Positions 7,455-15,630 of a stretch of 64,000 nt of DNA are shown here, in pieces (position 1 is the first letter of the stretch; each line of letters begins with the position of its first letter). The stretch is taken from positions 74,501 to 138,500 of the forward strand of contig NZ_WTYC01000008.1 of assembly GCF_009827325.1 (NCBI RefSeq). Reading direction: 5' to 3'. The notes beneath the pieces are model-generated. The model was given only the letters and a program-made list of their open reading frames with translations, searched no databases and was not told the origin of the DNA. The stretch is from Qipengyuania vulgaris (GTDB lineage: Bacteria > Pseudomonadota > Alphaproteobacteria > Sphingomonadales > Sphingomonadaceae). The position numbers and the translations under genes were made by a program.

Positions 7455-9022
7455 CCGAGATACTGGCAGCGCAGGACACTTCGATCGGGCCGGCCGGGGG
7501 CCGAAAGAACGCAGACGTGACTGCCTGGGTCGCTGTGGCCGCGGGCGCGCTTGGCGCCATGCTCGCGACGCTGGACATATCAATCGTCAATTCCGCACTC
7601 CCCGTCATTCAGGGCGAGATCGGTGCCACAGGCGCCGAAGGCACCTGGATTGCTACGTCATTTCTCGTTGCTGAAATCGTCGTCATTCCGCTGAGCGCTT
7701 GGCTCGAACGGCTGTTCGGTCTGCGAACCCTCCTCATCATCGCGGTTAGCGCGTTCACCGCATTTTCGGTGCTATGCGGGATTGCAACCGACCTTACGAC
7801 CATGATCATCGGCCGAACGGGTCAGGGATTCACGGGCGGAGTCCTCATTCCGACCGCAATGACTATTGTGGCTAAACGATTACCGCCGCACCAACAGCCA
7901 ATCGGAATGGCCCTGTTCGGCATGACTGTGGTTCTTGGCCCCGTGATGGGGCCATTGATCGGCGGCTGGCTGACCGAGAACCTGAGCTGGCACTATGCCT
8001 TTTTCGTCAATGTGCCAGTCTGCGCAATCCTGCTGCTCTTGCTGTTTATCGGGCTGCCTCACGAGAAGCCCAAGTGGGAATATCTCACGGACGCCGATTG
8101 GGCTGGCATTCTCGGGCTGATCCTCGGACTGGGCGGTCTGACTGTTGTACTCGAGGAAGGGCACCGTGAGGAATGGTTCGAGTCCTCACTCATTCGCTGG
8201 CTAACGGTGGTGACCATTATCGGCTTTGCCTGTTTGATTTACGGACAGGTGAAGGCACGCAAGCCAGTCTTGAAGTTGCAGCTCCTGTTCAATCGACAGT
8301 TCGCCAGCGTCGCGATCATGGCGCTCGCCCTGGGCATGGTGATGTATGGTTCGACCTATGTCATTCCGCAGTTTCTGGCGATCATCTCTGACTATAATGC
8401 TTTTCAGACGGGACTGGTCATCTTCTGGATGGGTGTCCCGGCCTTTCTCCTGATGCCGGTTCTGCCCCTGATGATCCGCAAGGTGGACATCCGCATTGCC
8501 GTCGGCACCGGAATGCTGCTGATGGCGATCAGCTGCTTTGTCAGCACGAGTCTGACCGCCGAATCCGGCGGCGCTGTCTTCACTGAAAGTCAGCTTATCC
8601 GCGGGGCCGGAATGATACTTGCGATGATGTTCCTGAATCAGGCAACGGTTGCGTCGGTGGCCAAGGAAGACGCGGGCGATGCCTCGGGCATTTTCAACGC
8701 GGCCCGCAATCTTGGCGGATCATTCGCCCTCTCGGCCCTCGCTTCGTTCCAGGACCAGCGAATTTGGCACCATACGAGGCGCATGGAAGAAACGCTGAAT
8801 GCGAACAGCGTTTCGCTGCAGACCTATCTCGACGGACTGGCGCGAAGCTTGGGCGATATGGAACGAGCGATGGCGGCACTCGGCGGCACTCTCCAGCGCG
8901 AAGCGTTCATCATGACCTACAATGATGTCTTTCTGGTGATGGGACTTCTCACACTCGCGACAGTCCCGCTTGTTCTGTTCCTCAAGCCGCTTCCGGAAAA
9001 TGTCTCCCTTTCGATGCACTGA
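7451..9022 (+). CDS. EmrB/QacA-type MFS drug transporter (DHA2, 14 TM)
   Basis: This is a proton-driven multidrug exporter of the DHA2 group in the inner membrane. The 523-residue product fits 14 transmembrane segments. Motif C-like GPVMGPLIGGWLTENLSWHYAFFVNVP is present, as is LDISIVNSALPVI in TM1, diagnostic of the EmrB family. It is translationally coupled to the adaptor gene (ATGA at 7451). The outer-membrane factor follows 10 bases after the stop. Together the three would export hydrophobic toxins directly across both membranes. The substrate is unknown. Confidence 0.93.
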   Translation: MTEILAAQDTSIGPAGGRKNADVTAWVAVAAGALGAMLATLDISIVNSALPVIQGEIGATGAEGTWIATSFLVAEIVVIPLSAWLERLFGLRTLLIIAVSAFTAFSVLCGIATDLTTMIIGRTGQGFTGGVLIPTAMTIVAKRLPPHQQPIGMALFGMTVVLGPVMGPLIGGWLTENLSWHYAFFVNVPVCAILLLLLFIGLPHEKPKWEYLTDADWAGILGLILGLGGLTVVLEEGHREEWFESSLIRWLTVVTIIGFACLIYGQVKARKPVLKLQLLFNRQFASVAIMALALGMVMYGSTYVIPQFLAIISDYNAFQTGLVIFWMGVPAFLLMPVLPLMIRKVDIRIAVGTGMLLMAISCFVSTSLTAESGGAVFTESQLIRGAGMILAMMFLNQATVASVAKEDAGDASGIFNAARNLGGSFALSALASFQDQRIWHHTRRMEETLNANSVSLQTYLDGLARSLGDMERAMAALGGTLQREAFIMTYNDVFLVMGLLTLATVPLVLFLKPLPENVSLSMH

Positions 9023-9032
9023 GCCCGAGATT

Positions 9033-10493
9033 ATGCGCCACTTGCTACCTCCGATTATCACTATCGCCTTGCTAGCTGGATGCACGGCTGGGCCCGATTA
9101 TGCAGGCCCCCCGGAAGTTGTGTCAGCAGACACGGGCACTCGCTTTGTGCGCGCTGGCAGTGATGTGAGCGCATCTGATCCGGTTGTCGCTCAATGGTGG
9201 CTGCTGCTCGGCGATCCCGAGTTGACGCGGCTGGTGGAGGCTGCGCTGTCCGGCAACCCTTCGCTCGCCGCAGCGCAGGCGCGCATTGCCCAGGCACGGG
9301 CATCCATCAGGCAAGACCGTGCGGGTCGAATGCCATCGCTTGGGGCACAGGCCACCACCGTGCAGGGCCGGCTTCGTGGTCTCGACATTCAAGGCGGGGC
9401 GCCCCCCCCGTCAGAGCAAACCAATTCCGACGCAGAAACCGATGACTCGCTCAGCTTTTTCAATGTGGGCCTTAACGCCAACTGGGAGCTGGAGTTCGCC
9501 GGTGGCTCGCGCAGGCGCATTGAAGCCAGCAATGCCCAAGCTGCTGCAACGGTGGCCAATGCAGAGGACGCAAAGGTCCAGTTGACTGCCCAAGTGGCCA
9601 GCACCTACGTCAATTTGCGGGAGGCCCAATTCCGCGCAGAGCAATTTGAGGCGCAGATTTCGTTGCAGGAAGAGATCCTGGCGCTGACATACCAACGCTA
9701 TCAGCGCGGTGCATTGCCGCTTTTCCCGGTAGGCACCGCGAATGCCGAACTGGAGATGCTCAAGTCACAACTTGCCGAAGCTGAAGCGGATATCGCAGTC
9801 CTGTCTGATGCACTCGCTATACTGACCGGACAGGTGCCGGGATCAGTTGATGCAGCGCTCACGACTGCGCATTCCATTCCCATGCCGCCAGAGCAGGTCG
9901 CGATCGGCGATCCGGCAAGCCTGGTGGCGCGTCGGCCTGACATAAGGGCGGCCGAACGGTCTCTTGCCGCGTCGACGGCGCGGATCGGGGTGGCCGAGGC
10001 GGCGCGGTTCCCGAAATTGTCCTTCACGGGGATCCTGGGCCTCGGCGGATCCTCGTTGGACGACGTTGTCGATGTCGGCGATTTCTCCGCACTCGCGATC
10101 CCACGCCTCCAGTGGAATTTTCTGGATTTCGGCAGGGTAGACGCTGCGATCGACCAAGCCGGGGCGGCGCGCAACGAAGCAGTCGCCAATTACCAGCAGA
10201 CGGTGCTTCTGGCACTGCAAGACGCCGAACGTGCCTTGGCTCGCTTCGGCCAGCAGCGTGTGGCGCTCGCTGCCAGTATGCAAATCAAGAAGCAGGCTGA
10301 CGGCGCGGCGGACCTGAACCGCCAACGTTTTGCCGCAGGAGCGATCTCGAAGGCTGACCTCAACCGGGCCCTGCGAGAACAGCAGCAGGCCTCAGCAGAC
10401 CTCGTCCGGGCAAAAGGTGCCCTTACGCTGGCGTGGATCGCGCTGCAGAAGTCGCTGGGCCTTGGGTGGCAAGAGCCTGTTCGAGATCAATAG
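9033..10493 (+). CDS. NodT/OprM-type outer-membrane efflux lipoprotein
   Basis: This is the TolC-like channel of the tripartite pump. The start is placed at ATG 9033 (MRHLLPP), giving a lipoprotein signal with lipobox LLAGC. An upstream in-frame start at 8970 would overlap the MFS gene by 52 bases and bury the signal peptide. The body shows duplicated outer-membrane-efflux repeats, for example WWLLLGDPELTRLVEAALSG near the start and VARRPDIRAAERSLAA in the middle. It is about 486 residues long, normal for the family. Its last 71 bases overlap, tail to tail, the coding region of the thioesterase gene on the other strand. Confidence 0.92.
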   Translation: MRHLLPPIITIALLAGCTAGPDYAGPPEVVSADTGTRFVRAGSDVSASDPVVAQWWLLLGDPELTRLVEAALSGNPSLAAAQARIAQARASIRQDRAGRMPSLGAQATTVQGRLRGLDIQGGAPPPSEQTNSDAETDDSLSFFNVGLNANWELEFAGGSRRRIEASNAQAAATVANAEDAKVQLTAQVASTYVNLREAQFRAEQFEAQISLQEEILALTYQRYQRGALPLFPVGTANAELEMLKSQLAEAEADIAVLSDALAILTGQVPGSVDAALTTAHSIPMPPEQVAIGDPASLVARRPDIRAAERSLAASTARIGVAEAARFPKLSFTGILGLGGSSLDDVVDVGDFSALAIPRLQWNFLDFGRVDAAIDQAGAARNEAVANYQQTVLLALQDAERALARFGQQRVALAASMQIKKQADGAADLNRQRFAAGAISKADLNRALREQQQASADLVRAKGALTLAWIALQKSLGLGWQEPVRDQ

Positions 10494-10917
10494 TCCCGCC
10501 GCGCTGATCAAGTGATCCGGTTGACGAGAAGTAGGCGCCCCTGCCGCTGGCGACCAACTTGTCGTCGGGCTCGAGAACCCGGGTTTCCGCCACCGAAATC
10601 TGTCGCCCGATCTTCACGATCTGTCCGTGAGCAGTGAGAGGTCCTGAGGTTGCAGGACGGTGGTAATCGACATGCAGATCGGCCGTCGCTCTCGCCGCGA
10701 CGCCCCCGGCAAGCAGAGTATAAAGCCCGGTGAGGTCGACCAGTGAAGCCAGGATCCCTCCATGCGCCGACCCAATCATAGGGTTCGACACGATCTCTTC
10801 GCGCCATGGCATGGTGATCGCGATTCCCTGGTCGGAGCATGTTGCAATCTCCAGCCCAAGCCATCGATGAAACGGCGCGATATTCAGCATTTCCTGCAAG
10901 CGCTCTCGATCGATCAT
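10423..10917 (-). CDS. PaaI-type hotdog-fold thioesterase
   Basis: This is a probable acyl-CoA thioesterase of the PaaI/hotdog family, cytoplasmic. The motif GSAHGGILASLVDL is the family active-site region, with HG and the catalytic acid on the long helix, and DLHVDYHRPA is the following strand. The start is ATG 10917, overlapping the stop of the upstream hydrolase gene as ATGA and preceded by GAGGGAG; the longer start at 10953 would run into that gene. The last 30 or so residues (after FSSTGSLD) look like low-information tail and overlap the convergent efflux gene by 71 bases, suggesting read-through past an older stop. Confidence 0.82.
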   Translation of the reverse strand: MIDRERLQEMLNIAPFHRWLGLEIATCSDQGIAITMPWREEIVSNPMIGSAHGGILASLVDLTGLYTLLAGGVAARATADLHVDYHRPATSGPLTAHGQIVKIGRQISVAETRVLEPDDKLVASGRGAYFSSTGSLDQRGGTIDLEQALATQGPATSAARSTPA

Positions 10918-11819
10918 AGCTCCCTCGTCCCCTGTGGTTGAGCCGTATCGCAAGAGTGATGGGTTCGTAGGAAATCGACGATAGCGGCGGAGAAGGCATC
11001 GTTCGCATCGCCCACGACCATGTGCGTGGCATCGGCAATATCGGTGTATTCTGCATGGGGGGCGAGTTGTCGCAGATGCAAAACGGCCTCTTCGGAAACA
11101 AGATCGCTAGAGCCGCCTCGGATGAGGTGAAGCGGAAGCGTGAGATTCGCCGCAGCTTGGCTCAGCATTGCCGATTGACGTTCTTGGCTGTCTGGGTCGC
11201 CTTGTCTGGCTGACATTATATTACGGATGAACACCGGGTCCCAGTGCCAATAGAAGCGCCCATCCGACTTCTGCCGCAGATAGTTTTTCAGACCATCGCT
11301 CGCGCCCCGCTTGGGACGATGCGGCATGTAGCGAGCGATCACGTCGGCCGCCTCCTCTGGTGAGGCGAAGCCGCTATCGACATGCTCTTCCATGAAACCA
11401 ACCACGCGCATCACACCGCTGGGCTCCATGCGCGGGGCAATGTCGACCAATGTGAGTGAAGCAAAGCTACCTGGAGCAAGCTCCCCTGCGGCAATCAGTC
11501 CAGCGAGCCCGCCCAGTGAAGCGCCAACCAGCGCTGGCTTCTGGTCCAGGCGCGACGCTGCAGCGACCAGATCCGCCGCGAAGTCGCGCATTTCATAAGC
11601 TCCGCATGGCGACCAATCGCTGTCTCCGTGACCGCGCATGTCGAAGGCGATTGCGCGAAAGCCGGCTTGAGCCAGCTCGCTGACCACCCTTCTCCACGCG
11701 CGCCGTGTCTGCCCGCCGCCGTGCGCAAGAAGGACGGGTTTAGCGTAGGCATCCCCCTCAGCCTCGGCTGTAAGAGAAATCGCGCCTGCGCCCTCAATCG
11801 TAAAGGTTTCTCTCGCCAT
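10914..11819 (-). CDS. Alpha/beta-hydrolase
   Basis: This is an alpha/beta-fold hydrolase of the esterase/epoxide-hydrolase-like superfamily; the substrate is unknown. The oxyanion region LAHGGGQTRRAW, the nucleophile elbow GASLGG (Ser) and a C-terminal ATHMVVGD (His) are visible, with DMRGHGDSDW between them. The start is placed at ATG 11819 (MARETFTIEG). The longest frame begins with TTG at 11858 and adds 13 residues without a visible ribosome site. It is translationally coupled to the downstream PaaI-type thioesterase, so the pair may act on the same acyl ester. Confidence 0.82.
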   Translation of the reverse strand: MARETFTIEGAGAISLTAEAEGDAYAKPVLLAHGGGQTRRAWRRVVSELAQAGFRAIAFDMRGHGDSDWSPCGAYEMRDFAADLVAAASRLDQKPALVGASLGGLAGLIAAGELAPGSFASLTLVDIAPRMEPSGVMRVVGFMEEHVDSGFASPEEAADVIARYMPHRPKRGASDGLKNYLRQKSDGRFYWHWDPVFIRNIMSARQGDPDSQERQSAMLSQAAANLTLPLHLIRGGSSDLVSEEAVLHLRQLAPHAEYTDIADATHMVVGDANDAFSAAIVDFLRTHHSCDTAQPQGTREL

Positions 11820-12149
11820 CTCCGGATGGTAGGAAAGGCGCGCTAAATAGTAAACCAATTTAGTTTGTGGCTCTCGGCTCCGTGTTGGCTGTCCTGCAGG
11901 GGCGTTTCAACGACGGCAAAAGTCTATGCCAAGAGGGGTTTCTCCAGACCATTCTCTAATGCACCGGCTTGCGATTCGGTCAGCAGTCGCTGTCCGCTTA
12001 ATCCGCTCAAAGATATAAAAGCTGCCTTTCCGCTTCCGGCCCCATAGCAGTCAGTCTGCATTGCGCCCTACTTTCGGTCATTAGAATGCGCGCGTCTTTC
12101 GCCCGTAAGCCGCCTTCGATTCGCGGTAACTCTAGCGAGTTTCGATGAA
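11820..12149. other. Intergenic region between divergent genes with repeat copy
   Basis: About 330 bases without a convincing gene. It includes an imperfect palindrome AAACTAAATTGGTTT near 11842-11858 at the hydrolase promoter, and one copy of the dispersed repeat family (12021-12060, with the associated CGGTCATT element at 12075). Confidence 0.5.
12021..12088 (+). repeat. Dispersed intergenic repeat, copy 1
   Basis: GCTGCCTTTCCGCTTCCGGC followed by CCCA at 12021-12044, then TCGGTCATTAGAATG at 12074-12088. The same two modules recur elsewhere in the window: CCGCTTNCGGCCCC at 17927, 39208 and 53488, and TCGGTCATTCGAAG at 40078. Confidence 0.6.
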
Positions 12150-13115
12150 TTGCGATATCCGGAGACGATGGGAGAGCGACACGAAGCGATTGTCGAAGAG
12201 GTTTTGCAATCCTCGTCCAGCGCCGCGCATTCGCTTGTCGCGGCGAGTTGGTGTCGTTCCAGCCTCAAGCACGGCCTCGACGCCGGGGCCAATCGCACGC
12301 CGGAGCTCGTCTCCGGTAGCGACCTCACGCAACGGCGGCAGCGTCATGACCTGATGCTGGATGTCGCGCGGCCTCTTCTCGACCAGCTGTTCCAGACCGT
12401 TTCCGCGACCGGCTGTGCCGTCATGCTGTCCGATAATGACGGTGTCGTTCTAGAAGCGCGCAGCCTAGCAGGGGATCGCGAACTCTTCGACCGGGTCGGT
12501 CTGACCCCTGGCGGGGTTTGGAGCGAAAGCCGCGAAGGCACCAACGGTATCGGCACTTGCCTGATTGAGGGGCGGCCCGTCACGATCCACCGCGACGAGC
12601 ATTTCGCCAGCCGCAATATCGGCATAAGCTGCATGGACGCACCGGTTCGCGATGCGACCGGCCGACTTGTCGGTGCGCTCGACATCTCGAACTGTCGCGA
12701 CGATCACAGCGCTGCAATGGGCATATTGGTACAGAAGATCGTGCAGGATGCGGCGCGCCGGATCGAGAGCGGCGTGTTCCGCAAGCATTTCGCCGCACAC
12801 CGGATCATCGACGCCAATTTGCCCGGCGGCGATGCGGCCCTTCTGGCAGTCGATCGCGACGATCTCGTAGTTGGCGCGACCTTTGCGGCGCGACATCGCT
12901 TCGGGCTTACGGATGCCTGTCTCGAAGCACGCCGGACGGCTTCGGACATTCTCGGGCGCGACGAAAGCATTTCCTTCCACGACTCGGAAAGAGCCGTGCT
13001 GCGGCAGGCGCTGGCGCAGGCTAGCGGGAATGCGACGAAGGCGGCGAAATTGCTCGGTATTGGTCGGGCCACGCTTTATCGCCGAATGGATAAGGCGGGC
13101 CTGTTGCGCGATTGA
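12150..13115 (+). CDS. GAF-Fis transcriptional regulator lacking an AAA+ domain
   Basis: This looks like an AcoR-type regulator with an N-terminal GAF sensor (residues about 75-215, including GVWSESREGTNGIGTCL and the DAPVRDATGRLVGALDIS strand) and a C-terminal Fis-type helix-turn-helix (RQALAQASGNATKAAKLLGI, then GRATLYRRM). The sigma-54-interacting AAA+ domain of true AcoR/enhancer-binding proteins is absent: there is no Walker A and no GAFTGA, and at 321 residues there is no room for it. It therefore cannot act as a standard sigma-54 activator. It sits just upstream of aldB with a perfect inverted repeat in between, so it probably regulates aldehyde/acetate metabolism. ATG 12168 is an alternative start. 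Confidence 0.8.
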   Translation: MRYPETMGERHEAIVEEVLQSSSSAAHSLVAASWCRSSLKHGLDAGANRTPELVSGSDLTQRRQRHDLMLDVARPLLDQLFQTVSATGCAVMLSDNDGVVLEARSLAGDRELFDRVGLTPGGVWSESREGTNGIGTCLIEGRPVTIHRDEHFASRNIGISCMDAPVRDATGRLVGALDISNCRDDHSAAMGILVQKIVQDAARRIESGVFRKHFAAHRIIDANLPGGDAALLAVDRDDLVVGATFAARHRFGLTDACLEARRTASDILGRDESISFHDSERAVLRQALAQASGNATKAAKLLGIGRATLYRRMDKAGLLRD

Positions 13116-13132
13116 TTTGAAAAGCACGGCCC

Positions 13133-13156
13133 GACTGTCTCAATAGTGAGACAGTC
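13133..13156. promoter_or_regulatory. Perfect inverted repeat upstream of aldB, likely operator
   Basis: GACTGTCTCA (13133-13142), 4-nt spacer ATAG, TGAGACAGTC (13147-13156). The arms match over 10 of 10 bases. It lies 100 bases before aldB and 18 after the regulator stop. No T tract follows, which argues against a terminator and for a binding site of a dimeric protein, most simply the adjacent Fis-type regulator. Confidence 0.6.
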
Positions 13157-13256
13157 TCACCTCCTCACCAATGGCGCCCTCTGTTAATCCATTAGGTTTG
13201 ACGGAACCATCATCCTCGCGACCGGGAGGGCCCGGCGATTTCGAGAGGATGATATC

Positions 13257-14777
13257 ATGGACATGCAGACCAATCCCGCCACATCAATGGCGGCACCGTT
13301 CGCGGAGCGTTACGACAATTTCATCGGCGGGAAGTGGGTGGCCCCGAAAGACGGGCGCTATTTCGACAACATTTCATCGGTGACCGGCAAACCGGTCGGC
13401 AAGATCGCGCGTAGTCAGGCGGCCGACGTCGAGGCGGCGCTCGATGCCGCGCACGCCGCAAAGCAATCCTGGGGCCGCACCAGCGCGGGCGAGCGCGCCC
13501 AGATCCTCAATCGCATCGCTGACCGAATGGAGGAGAACCTCGAAAAGCTGGCGATCGCGGAGACATGGGATAACGGGAAGCCGCTGCGCGAGGCGATGGC
13601 GGCCGATATTCCGCTGGCCATCGATCACTTCCGCTATTTCGCGGGTTGCATCCGTTCGCAGGAGGGCAGCATTTCCGAGATCGATCACGATACGGTTGCC
13701 TACCATTTCCACGAACCGCTTGGCGTGGTCGGTCAGATCATCCCTTGGAACTTCCCGATCCTCATGGCGGCATGGAAACTGGCGCCAGCGCTCGCGGCCG
13801 GAAACTGCGTGGTGCTGAAACCGGCCGAACAGACCCCGGCTTCGATCCTCGTATGGATGGAGCTGGTCGCAGACTTGCTTCCCGCCGGCGTCCTCAACAT
13901 TGTCAGTGGGTTCGGCCTTGAGGCAGGCAAGCCGCTTGCCAGCAGCAACCGGATCGCCAAGATCGCCTTTACCGGAGAGACGACGACCGGTCGCCTGATC
14001 ATGCAGTATGCGAGCGAGAACCTCATTCCCGTGACGTTGGAGCTCGGCGGCAAAAGCCCGAATATCTTCTTCTCCGACGTGTGCCGCGAGGATGACGATT
14101 ATTTCGACAAGGCCATCGAAGGCTTCGTCATGTTCGCGCTTAATCAGGGCGAGGTCTGCACCTGTCCCAGCCGCGCGCTGATCCACGAGAGCATCTACGA
14201 CCGGTTCATGGAAAAGGCGATCGCGCGCACCGAAGCGATCGTCGCAGGCAATCCGCTTGATATGGCGACGATGATCGGGGCGCAGGCATCGTCCGAGCAG
14301 CAGGAAAAGATCCTCTCCTATATCGACATCGGCAAACAGGAAGGCGCCGAATTGCTGACCGGCGGTAAGGCCGCTCGGTTCGAAGGTGAGATTGCCGACG
14401 GCTATTACGTCGAGCCGACGATCTTCAAGGGCAATAACCGGATGCGCATCTTCCAGGAGGAAATCTTCGGCCCGGTCGTCTCCGTCACCACCTTCAAGGA
14501 CGACGAGGAAGCGCTCCAGATCGCCAACGATACCCTGTATGGCCTTGGTGCCGGCGTGTGGAGCCGCGATGCGAACACCTGCTACCGGTTCGGCCGCGCG
14601 ATCGAAGCCGGTCGCGTGTGGACGAATTGCTATCACGCCTACCCTGCCCACGCGGCCTTCGGGGGATACAAGCAGTCCGGCATCGGGCGCGAGAACCATC
14701 TGAAGATGCTCGATCACTATCAGCAGACCAAGAACATGCTGGTCAGCTACAGCCCGAAGAAGCTCGGCTTCTTCTAG
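13257..14777 (+). CDS. aldB: NAD(P)+-dependent aldehyde dehydrogenase, AldB/ExaC/AcoD type
   Basis: This enzyme oxidises acetaldehyde and similar aldehydes to acids. The 506-residue product is close to E. coli AldB throughout: [13 protein letters not shown] at the start, [20 protein letters not shown], the cofactor segment [19 protein letters not shown], the general base Glu in LELGGKSPN and the catalytic Cys in [11 protein letters not shown], ending [13 protein letters not shown] good ribosome site (GAGAGGATG) precedes ATG 13257. The product, acetate, is the substrate of the acetyl-CoA synthetase two genes downstream, and the DUF779 domain usually encoded next to such dehydrogenases is fused to that synthetase. 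Confidence 0.93.
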   Translation: MDMQTNPATSMAAPFAERYDNFIGGKWVAPKDGRYFDNISSVTGKPVGKIARSQAADVEAALDAAHAAKQSWGRTSAGERAQILNRIADRMEENLEKLAIAETWDNGKPLREAMAADIPLAIDHFRYFAGCIRSQEGSISEIDHDTVAYHFHEPLGVVGQIIPWNFPILMAAWKLAPALAAGNCVVLKPAEQTPASILVWMELVADLLPAGVLNIVSGFGLEAGKPLASSNRIAKIAFTGETTTGRLIMQYASENLIPVTLELGGKSPNIFFSDVCREDDDYFDKAIEGFVMFALNQGEVCTCPSRALIHESIYDRFMEKAIARTEAIVAGNPLDMATMIGAQASSEQQEKILSYIDIGKQEGAELLTGGKAARFEGEIADGYYVEPTIFKGNNRMRIFQEEIFGPVVSVTTFKDDEEALQIANDTLYGLGAGVWSRDANTCYRFGRAIEAGRVWTNCYHAYPAHAAFGGYKQSGIGRENHLKMLDHYQQTKNMLVSYSPKKLGFF

Positions 14778-14788
14778 GCCGCGCCTTC

Positions 14789-14818
14789 GCCCGGCAGGGG
14801 CGCCGATCGCTGCCGGGC
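14789..14818 (+). terminator. GC-rich hairpin after aldB
   Basis: GCCCGGCAG (14789-14797) and CTGCCGGGC (14810-14818) form a 9-bp stem with a 12-nt loop, 12 bases past the aldB stop. No T run follows, so partial termination or 3'-end stabilisation within a longer transcript is possible. Confidence 0.45.
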
Positions 14819-14896
14819 CATTCCAGCACCATCAACGGGAAAACCCGCACAAGACGGGCCGCCATGGCGCGCGCCCGAACGAGGGAGGATTGTATC

Positions 14897-15628
14897 ATGA
14901 AAAAGTTCGCAGTTCTTGCATCCGCAGCCGCCGTGGCAGCGATCTCGCAACCAGCCTTTGCGCAGGACGGGATGAACGAAAGCAGCGGGCCACCCGCCGC
15001 CGATCCGGTCGAGGACGCATCGGGAATGGATGTCAGCCTGACTCTTTCCGCCGCGACCGATTATGTGTTCCGCGGCATCAGCCAGAGCGCCGAGGACCCG
15101 GCCGTCTTCGCCGCCGTGTCGGTCAATTATCAGGGCTTCTACGCCGGGGCCGGAACCGAGAATGTCGATTTTCCCGGCATCGACCAAGAATACGATCTCT
15201 GGGCCGGCTATGTCTTCGACCTTGCCCCGGCCACCTCGCTCGATGTCGGGGTGGTCCGCTACGGCTATATCGACAGCCCGGTGGATATCGACACGGTCGA
15301 GGTCAAGGCTGCCCTGTCCACCTCGCTGGGCCGGACGGGGCTCGGCGTGACGGGATACTGGACCCCGGACTATTTCGGGACCGATGACGATGGCTTCTAT
15401 GCCGAGGTCAGCGCCGCCCAGCCGATCGGAGAAAAGCTGCGCGTGTCGGGGGCGCTGGGCCATCAGTGGATCGGCGCGGGCGGAGACTATCTCACCTGGA
15501 ATGTGGGCGCGTTCTATGCCGTGCTCCCGAGCGCCAGCGTCGATATCCGCTATCACGATACCGACACCAACGCCTTCGGCACTCTCGCCGACTCGCGCCT
15601 GGTCGGCAGCTTCAGCGTGAGTTTCTGA
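14897..15628 (+). CDS. Outer-membrane beta-barrel protein (TIGR02001-like)
   Basis: This is a predicted exported beta-barrel protein of 243 residues. The start is ATG 14897 after GGGAGG, giving a clear Sec signal ([20 protein letters not shown] then FAQ). The mature part has the family feature [19 protein letters not shown], then alternating strands with aromatic ends and a C-terminal strand ending in Phe (GSFSVSF), as expected for outer-membrane proteins. The TIGR02001 family has no firmly known substrate; placement between aldB and the synthetase gene suggests a role in entry of the substrate alcohol, aldehyde or acid. The longer frame starting at 14558 is antisense-free read-through within aldB and not used. 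Confidence 0.78.
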   Translation: MKKFAVLASAAAVAAISQPAFAQDGMNESSGPPAADPVEDASGMDVSLTLSAATDYVFRGISQSAEDPAVFAAVSVNYQGFYAGAGTENVDFPGIDQEYDLWAGYVFDLAPATSLDVGVVRYGYIDSPVDIDTVEVKAALSTSLGRTGLGVTGYWTPDYFGTDDDGFYAEVSAAQPIGEKLRVSGALGHQWIGAGGDYLTWNVGAFYAVLPSASVDIRYHDTDTNAFGTLADSRLVGSFSVSF

Positions 15629-15630
15629 CA

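Noticed and set aside
13133-13156. The inverted repeat as a terminator of the GAF-Fis regulator gene
   Set aside because: The stem is only moderately GC-rich, no T tract follows and it sits in the aldB promoter region, so an operator fits better.
13157-13256. A sigma-54 promoter before aldB
   Set aside because: TGGC occurs at about 13173 but no matching GC/TTGC element lies at the required distance, and the regulator lacks the AAA+ domain.
13374-14717. A 447-codon minus-strand open frame opposite aldB
   Set aside because: It is fully inside a well-supported aldehyde dehydrogenase gene. Long antisense frames are expected in GC-rich DNA, and the translation shows no family motif.
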